From the NCBI GenBank assembly GCA_003510215.1, contig DOKQ01000002.1, positions 1 through 9,628 of the forward strand: a DNA stretch of 9,628 nucleotides, in the 5' to 3' direction. The position numbers were made by a program, and so were the translations under genes. Of the stretch, positions 5,678 through 9,628 are shown in pieces (the first letter of the stretch is position 1; the number at the start of each line of letters is the position of its first letter). The notes under the pieces were generated by a model. It was not told the DNA's origin and ran no database searches. It worked only from the letters and a program-made list of their open reading frames with translations. Origin of the DNA: Erysipelotrichaceae bacterium (lineage in GTDB: Bacteria; Bacillota_I; Bacilli_A; Erysipelotrichales; Erysipelotrichaceae).

Positions 5678-7252
5678 ATGGCATTTCATCAAAAACTCAA
5701 TCTACTGATGGATCAATTTCATATATCTAACTCAAAATTATCAAAAGAGTTAAACGTGGATGCATCCCTCGTAAGCCGTTGGAGAAACGGACAGCGAATT
5801 CCCTCAACCCGTTCTGCCCATTTACCGATTATTGCATCCTATTTTTTAACTCAGCACGGATATTCCTATCAGCAGGAATTTATCCGTAAAATTCTTGATG
5901 ATCACAAACTGGTTGTTCCGCACATTGATGATCCAACAGAGCTGTTATCCGATTGGTTTATTAATGAAAAAGCCACAAACATTGTGGAAGCTACCACAAA
6001 GGCAACTCAGCAAGCAGCCGCAACCTTTATTGAAAAGTTCAAAGACATGATGAATATGCCAAAGAGCGGCAGCTTGCCCCCTCAAGTGTCGATACCTGTC
6101 ATCTCGCTTGGCAAAACCGAGCGAAACTACTATGTCTTCAAGGAAAATGATGGACGTCGCCATGCTATTTTGTATCTACTTCAAACCATTTCGGATTTAC
6201 CTTCGCCTACAGACATTTATTTGATCAGTGAAGAAGATATGTCCTGGCTATCCGAAGACCGGAGTTTTCAGGTGCAATGGGGAACGTATCTACGTAACAT
6301 TATCTTGCAAGGACATCGGATTCATATCATTCATATGGTCAATCGTGATTCCAACGAGTTGCTTCAGGCATTAAGTTTGTGGATTCCTTTGCACCTGATG
6401 GGAAGCATTCAATCCTACTACTACCCAAAATATACCGCTCCACTTGTAAAACACACCTGGTTTATTGTCAAAGATGTATGCATGATTACTTCAAGTTCGG
6501 TTACCCAGCAGCAAGCAGAAAATATCTGCTACCTGAGTCATGATTTGGAAAGTATTCAGGCCTATCAGTCCATGTTTATCGGACGTATCCAAGATTGCAA
6601 ACCGTTAGTTGAGGTATTTAGAATCGATCAGCATCTATTGCTTCTATCAAAACTCGCAGCCTCAACATCGAACATTTCCCCGACAACCTCTCTTCACTAC
6701 CACATTAATTCTCTTTTCTTACCGGACAGTGTCTTTTTACGCTATAGCAAAACTCTGGTATCTGATCAAAGAAAAGAGTACATTGATCTTATCAGAAAAT
6801 GGAGAACACGCATCTTTCAGTCACTTTCACTTGCTCCCTATACTGACATCTTTCCATCAAGCGCCCTAAAAGAGTTAGCTTCCTACACGTATAAACACTA
6901 TGATCCCACATTCTTTGGATTAACACCTATTGAGATTACGGATGATGAAGCAAATGAAATGCTCAAAAATATCCAACATGTACTGAAAGAATATGAGATG
7001 TTCAATGTCTACCTAATTAACCAGACATCAAAAGAAACCGAAATCTCTGTTAACATTACCCTGAAGGAAAATACGGATTCATTTTTTACAACAACTGTTT
7101 CACCAGGGATTCCTTTCTTGGGACTCTATGTTCACGAAGGAAATATTCTCCATTCCCTTTCATACTACCTTGACGACATTATTGTTCAAATTCCAAGTTT
7201 AAGACGAAATAAACAGGAGACGATGAAGGAAATCGAAAAAATCATGAAGTAA
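5678..7252 (+). CDS. Large helix-turn-helix protein with uncharacterised C-terminal region, probable transcriptional regulator
   Basis: A 524-residue, soluble-looking protein. Residues about 1-55 form an XRE/HTH_3-like domain: FHISNSKLSKELNVDASLVSRWRNGQRIPS has the expected helix-turn-recognition-helix layout, with SLVSRWRNGQR as recognition helix. Residues about 95-128 (EKATNIVEATTKATQQAAATFIEKFKDMM) are helical and may be a linker or dimerisation helix. About 150-350 looks like a mixed alpha/beta ligand or effector domain: strands DIYLIS (179-184) and IHIIHMVNRD (215-224), and the segment SLWIPLHLMGSIQSYYYP (233-250). I recall similar blocks in uncharacterised large XRE-type proteins of Bacillota but cannot name a family. 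About 355-524 has no recognised motif and ends in a charged helix. No signal peptide, membrane helix or catalytic motif is seen. The phased pentamers over its promoter suggest autoregulation, and its position after the MATE gene makes control of that exporter a reasonable guess. Confidence 0.75.
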   Translation: MAFHQKLNLLMDQFHISNSKLSKELNVDASLVSRWRNGQRIPSTRSAHLPIIASYFLTQHGYSYQQEFIRKILDDHKLVVPHIDDPTELLSDWFINEKATNIVEATTKATQQAAATFIEKFKDMMNMPKSGSLPPQVSIPVISLGKTERNYYVFKENDGRRHAILYLLQTISDLPSPTDIYLISEEDMSWLSEDRSFQVQWGTYLRNIILQGHRIHIIHMVNRDSNELLQALSLWIPLHLMGSIQSYYYPKYTAPLVKHTWFIVKDVCMITSSSVTQQQAENICYLSHDLESIQAYQSMFIGRIQDCKPLVEVFRIDQHLLLLSKLAASTSNISPTTSLHYHINSLFLPDSVFLRYSKTLVSDQRKEYIDLIRKWRTRIFQSLSLAPYTDIFPSSALKELASYTYKHYDPTFFGLTPIEITDDEANEMLKNIQHVLKEYEMFNVYLINQTSKETEISVNITLKENTDSFFTTTVSPGIPFLGLYVHEGNILHSLSYYLDDIIVQIPSLRRNKQETMKEIEKIMK

Positions 7253-7275
7253 AAAAGAGCAATCGCTCTTTTTTT
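7251..7275. terminator. Bidirectional terminator between convergent genes
   Basis: AAAAAAGAGC-AATC-GCTCTTTTTTT forms a 10-bp stem with a 4-nt loop. It has T-runs on the downstream side on both strands, so it can end the regulator transcript (stop 7250-7252) and the opposing signalling gene (stop 7274-7276, which overlaps the stem edge). Confidence 0.9.
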
Positions 7276-9628
7276 AACCTATAGTTGAGTCCTGAATCAG
7301 TGCAACCAGGGCATTTACCACTTTTGGATCAAACTGTGTTCCCTGATAATGGTATAGTTCATTCACTGCTTCTTCCAGACTCATCATTCGATTGTTGTGC
7401 ATTCTTCGTGTCATTGAATCAAATGCATCCACCACCGCAATGATGCGAGCTGCAAGAGGGATATCTTCCTTACTAAGCTTTCTTGGATATCCCGTACCAT
7501 CATAACGTTCATGATGACTATATACTGCTTCAGCCACCTCTTTCAACTGCGGATGTGCACTCAAAATTCGATAACCGATTTCTGTATGTCTTCTCACTTC
7601 AATCAGTTCACTTTCACTTAAGTTCCCTTTACGATTTAATAAATCATCCTCAATCCCAATCTTTCCAATATCATGAAGAAAGGATGCGGATTTGACTTCG
7701 TTAACCTGAAAGACCGAAAGTCCCATTTGCTTGGCTACTTCCTCAGCCAGCGAAGCAACACGTTCACTATGCTCAAACTCCTCCGGATTTTTTTGATTAA
7801 GCGTATCTAAAATGGTTTGGATCAGATTTCCTTTAGTAGCTGAGGACTCATAAATCTTCTGCTGATACATGTCATCTTCAGCTTGCCTAAATACCGTGTC
7901 GATATCCATCGTGCTTTGACCCTTAACCGAAAGACCCAGCGATATTGATAATGCTCCCGTTGAAAGTTCAACCTGTTTGCAAGCCTGCTTCATCTGCTGC
8001 AACTTCTCCTGCGCCATAAATAGCGAAGTGTTTGGCCAAAACAGCACAAATTCATCGCCCCCAATACGATATACTGGATACGGATGTTCAGTCCATTGAT
8101 CAAGAAACTGCGCGGCTATTATCAGGAGTTGATCACCTTTGTGATGGCCAAAGGCATCGTTGGTCATTTTCAGACTATTCACATCTGCAACCACAACGGC
8201 TAACGGTAAATAACGATCTTCGGAAACTTCCAGCTTAACTTTTTCAAAAGCCCGTCGATTCATACATCCGGTCAAAGCATCATGATCACTCAGATACTCA
8301 ATTCTTCTTTGCTCATCTTTTATCACTGAAATATCCTTGATAACAAGAACTACCCCAAAGACCTCTTCCTGAAACATTAATAAAGAAGCTGTCATCAAAA
8401 CATCCACCCACTTCTGGTTTATTTGGATATACCCCTCAAACTGAGGTTTTTGATTCGTGGCTATGTTCATAAGATCTTCAAAATAGATGCGGTTTTTCTG
8501 TGCATCATATATGATTACATCTGCAAACCTGGCATGACTTACCGATTGGATAGAAAACCACTGCTGTGCTGTTGGGTTCGCAAGCTGCAATGTCTGATTC
8601 GAATTAAAAGTACATATGGCATCAGAAACCGAAGCAAGCGTCAGTTGCATCAATCGTTCAACTGATTCAACCTGACTGCTTAACTCCACTACTTGAGTAA
8701 TGTCTTTCATACTGCCCGAAATCACTTTACCTTCCTGATGAAGATTATCACTGATGGAAGCTGAAATTGAACATGAAATCACTTCCCCACTTTTTCTTAC
8801 AAACTTGGCGGGAAAATCCTGAATGACTCCATCTTTTAATAGTTTGGAAATGAATAATTCACGGTCCTTTGGATTAGCATAATAGTTTGTAACAACTGTC
8901 CCCATCACCTCATTTGACCGATAGCCCAAGAAGGCAAAAATTGAATCGGATACTGATAGTACTGTTCCATATAAATCTGTCTGAAAATAGACATCCTCAA
9001 ACGACTGAATTAGCTGATCATATTTTCTTTGTGCAACCATCAGATTTTCCGATAGTTTCTGAAGGTCCGTCACATCGTCAAGGATAAACAAATATCCAAC
9101 GATGACCTCCTTATTTCTAAGTGGCGTTTTCGTCACTTCAATATACTTTCCTCCATGAAGAATCCTCATTTGACCCATAGACATATCAAACTTGGAAACA
9201 TCCAGATGTCCCTCAAATATTTCCTTGATCGACATTTCTAGAATCTGCTTATGAGTTAACCCTAAAAGTTGTTTAGCCGAATCATTCATGTCCATTAAAT
9301 TCTCATACTGATCGGTGATGAGATAGCCTTCTGTGGATAAATAAAACAGCTGACTCGATGCAATCTTTTCTACAGAAAGAAAATCAAACCGAAGTAAGAC
9401 GAAAATCATGATCATAATTGTGAGTGGCAATACAAGAATGGGTAGATCGACACCTTCAATCGGCCAGCCAACAGAGTTGGCAATCATTGCAGCCCATGGT
9501 AATAAGGTCGCAAAGAAGACTAAGGCTGACATCGCACCATATTTTTCTTTATTTTTATAGATATATTTAATGACGAGCGCATTCCCTATGACAAACACAA
9601 CCGTCGTAATGACCATATATAGATAAAA
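7274..9628 (-). CDS. Membrane-anchored PAS-PAS-PAS-GGDEF-HD-GYP protein (c-di-GMP turnover), N-terminus cut by window edge
   Basis: The frame stays open past the ATG at 9616 to the window end, and that ATG lies at a membrane helix, so the gene is truncated at its 5' end. Residues are numbered from 9616. Three membrane helices (about 1-20, 28-50, 57-78) followed by LLRFDFLSVEKIA resemble the end of a seven-helix sensor of the histidine-kinase 7TM type. Three PAS-like regions follow: about 85-190, 195-312 and 318-432. The GGDEF domain (about 440-595) has intact GGDEF (519-523), D478 and TNDAFGHHKGD, so diguanylate cyclase activity is plausible. The Asp of GHxxGD (D495) is the residue typical of guanine-specific enzymes. 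The product-inhibition RxxD is absent (EHPY at its place). The HD-GYP phosphodiesterase domain (about 600-775) has H616, HD 648-649, H677, HH 701-702 and DGTGYP. It could make, degrade or do both to c-di-GMP in response to a ligand or redox cue; the net direction is unknown. Confidence 0.95.
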   Translation of the reverse strand, partial: FYLYMVITTVVFVIGNALVIKYIYKNKEKYGAMSALVFFATLLPWAAMIANSVGWPIEGVDLPILVLPLTIMIMIFVLLRFDFLSVEKIASSQLFYLSTEGYLITDQYENLMDMNDSAKQLLGLTHKQILEMSIKEIFEGHLDVSKFDMSMGQMRILHGGKYIEVTKTPLRNKEVIVGYLFILDDVTDLQKLSENLMVAQRKYDQLIQSFEDVYFQTDLYGTVLSVSDSIFAFLGYRSNEVMGTVVTNYYANPKDRELFISKLLKDGVIQDFPAKFVRKSGEVISCSISASISDNLHQEGKVISGSMKDITQVVELSSQVESVERLMQLTLASVSDAICTFNSNQTLQLANPTAQQWFSIQSVSHARFADVIIYDAQKNRIYFEDLMNIATNQKPQFEGYIQINQKWVDVLMTASLLMFQEEVFGVVLVIKDISVIKDEQRRIEYLSDHDALTGCMNRRAFEKVKLEVSEDRYLPLAVVVADVNSLKMTNDAFGHHKGDQLLIIAAQFLDQWTEHPYPVYRIGGDEFVLFWPNTSLFMAQEKLQQMKQACKQVELSTGALSISLGLSVKGQSTMDIDTVFRQAEDDMYQQKIYESSATKGNLIQTILDTLNQKNPEEFEHSERVASLAEEVAKQMGLSVFQVNEVKSASFLHDIGKIGIEDDLLNRKGNLSESELIEVRRHTEIGYRILSAHPQLKEVAEAVYSHHERYDGTGYPRKLSKEDIPLAARIIAVVDAFDSMTRRMHNNRMMSLEEAVNELYHYQGTQFDPKVVNALVALIQDSTIG

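Noticed and set aside
5548..5730. Plus-strand 60-codon frame running through the operator region
   Set aside because: It spans the terminator and promoter of the next gene and enters it in a different frame; no SD precedes it.

Overview
The window is AT-rich, tightly packed bacterial DNA. It has strong Shine-Dalgarno sequences (GGAGG-like), sigma-A type promoters (TTGACA/TATAAT class, mostly 17-bp spacers), standard stop usage and a CadC-like/MATE/MscL/c-di-GMP gene set. Together these suggest a low-GC Gram-positive (Bacillota, perhaps a clostridial or erysipelotrichial lineage). That placement is inference from gene style. No phage, transposon, CRISPR, tRNA or rRNA genes are visible.

Left block, minus strand (121-3643): a metal-efflux operon read right to left. 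A promoter and a near-perfect 9-2-9 inverted-repeat operator precede a CadC/SmtB-type ArsR repressor. One base after its stop begins a P1B-2 type Zn/Cd/Pb-transporting ATPase. Its 3' end overlaps a DEDDh 3'-5' exonuclease by 14 nt. A small pyrophosphatase-like protein follows with its own promoter, and the block ends in a hairpin terminator at the left of the window.

Middle block, plus strand (3649-7252): three separately promoted genes. These are mscL (mechanosensitive channel), a MATE-family multidrug efflux protein, and a 524-residue protein with an N-terminal helix-turn-helix and a large uncharacterised C-terminal part. The promoter of this last gene is embedded in a series of TGTCA/TGACA pentamers, four of them at exact 10-bp intervals. 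This looks like an autoregulatory operator and is the most interesting undescribed element here.

Right block, minus strand (7274-9628): the 3' 2.35 kb of a membrane-anchored signalling protein with PAS-PAS-PAS-GGDEF-HD-GYP architecture (c-di-GMP synthesis and/or degradation). It is open to the right edge, so its N-terminus is missing. It converges with the regulator gene on a shared bidirectional terminator.

The theme is envelope and stress physiology: metal export with its sensor, osmotic safety valve, drug export with a possible local regulator, and second-messenger signalling. Intergenic gaps are all under 300 bp and most are accounted for by promoters, operators and terminators.
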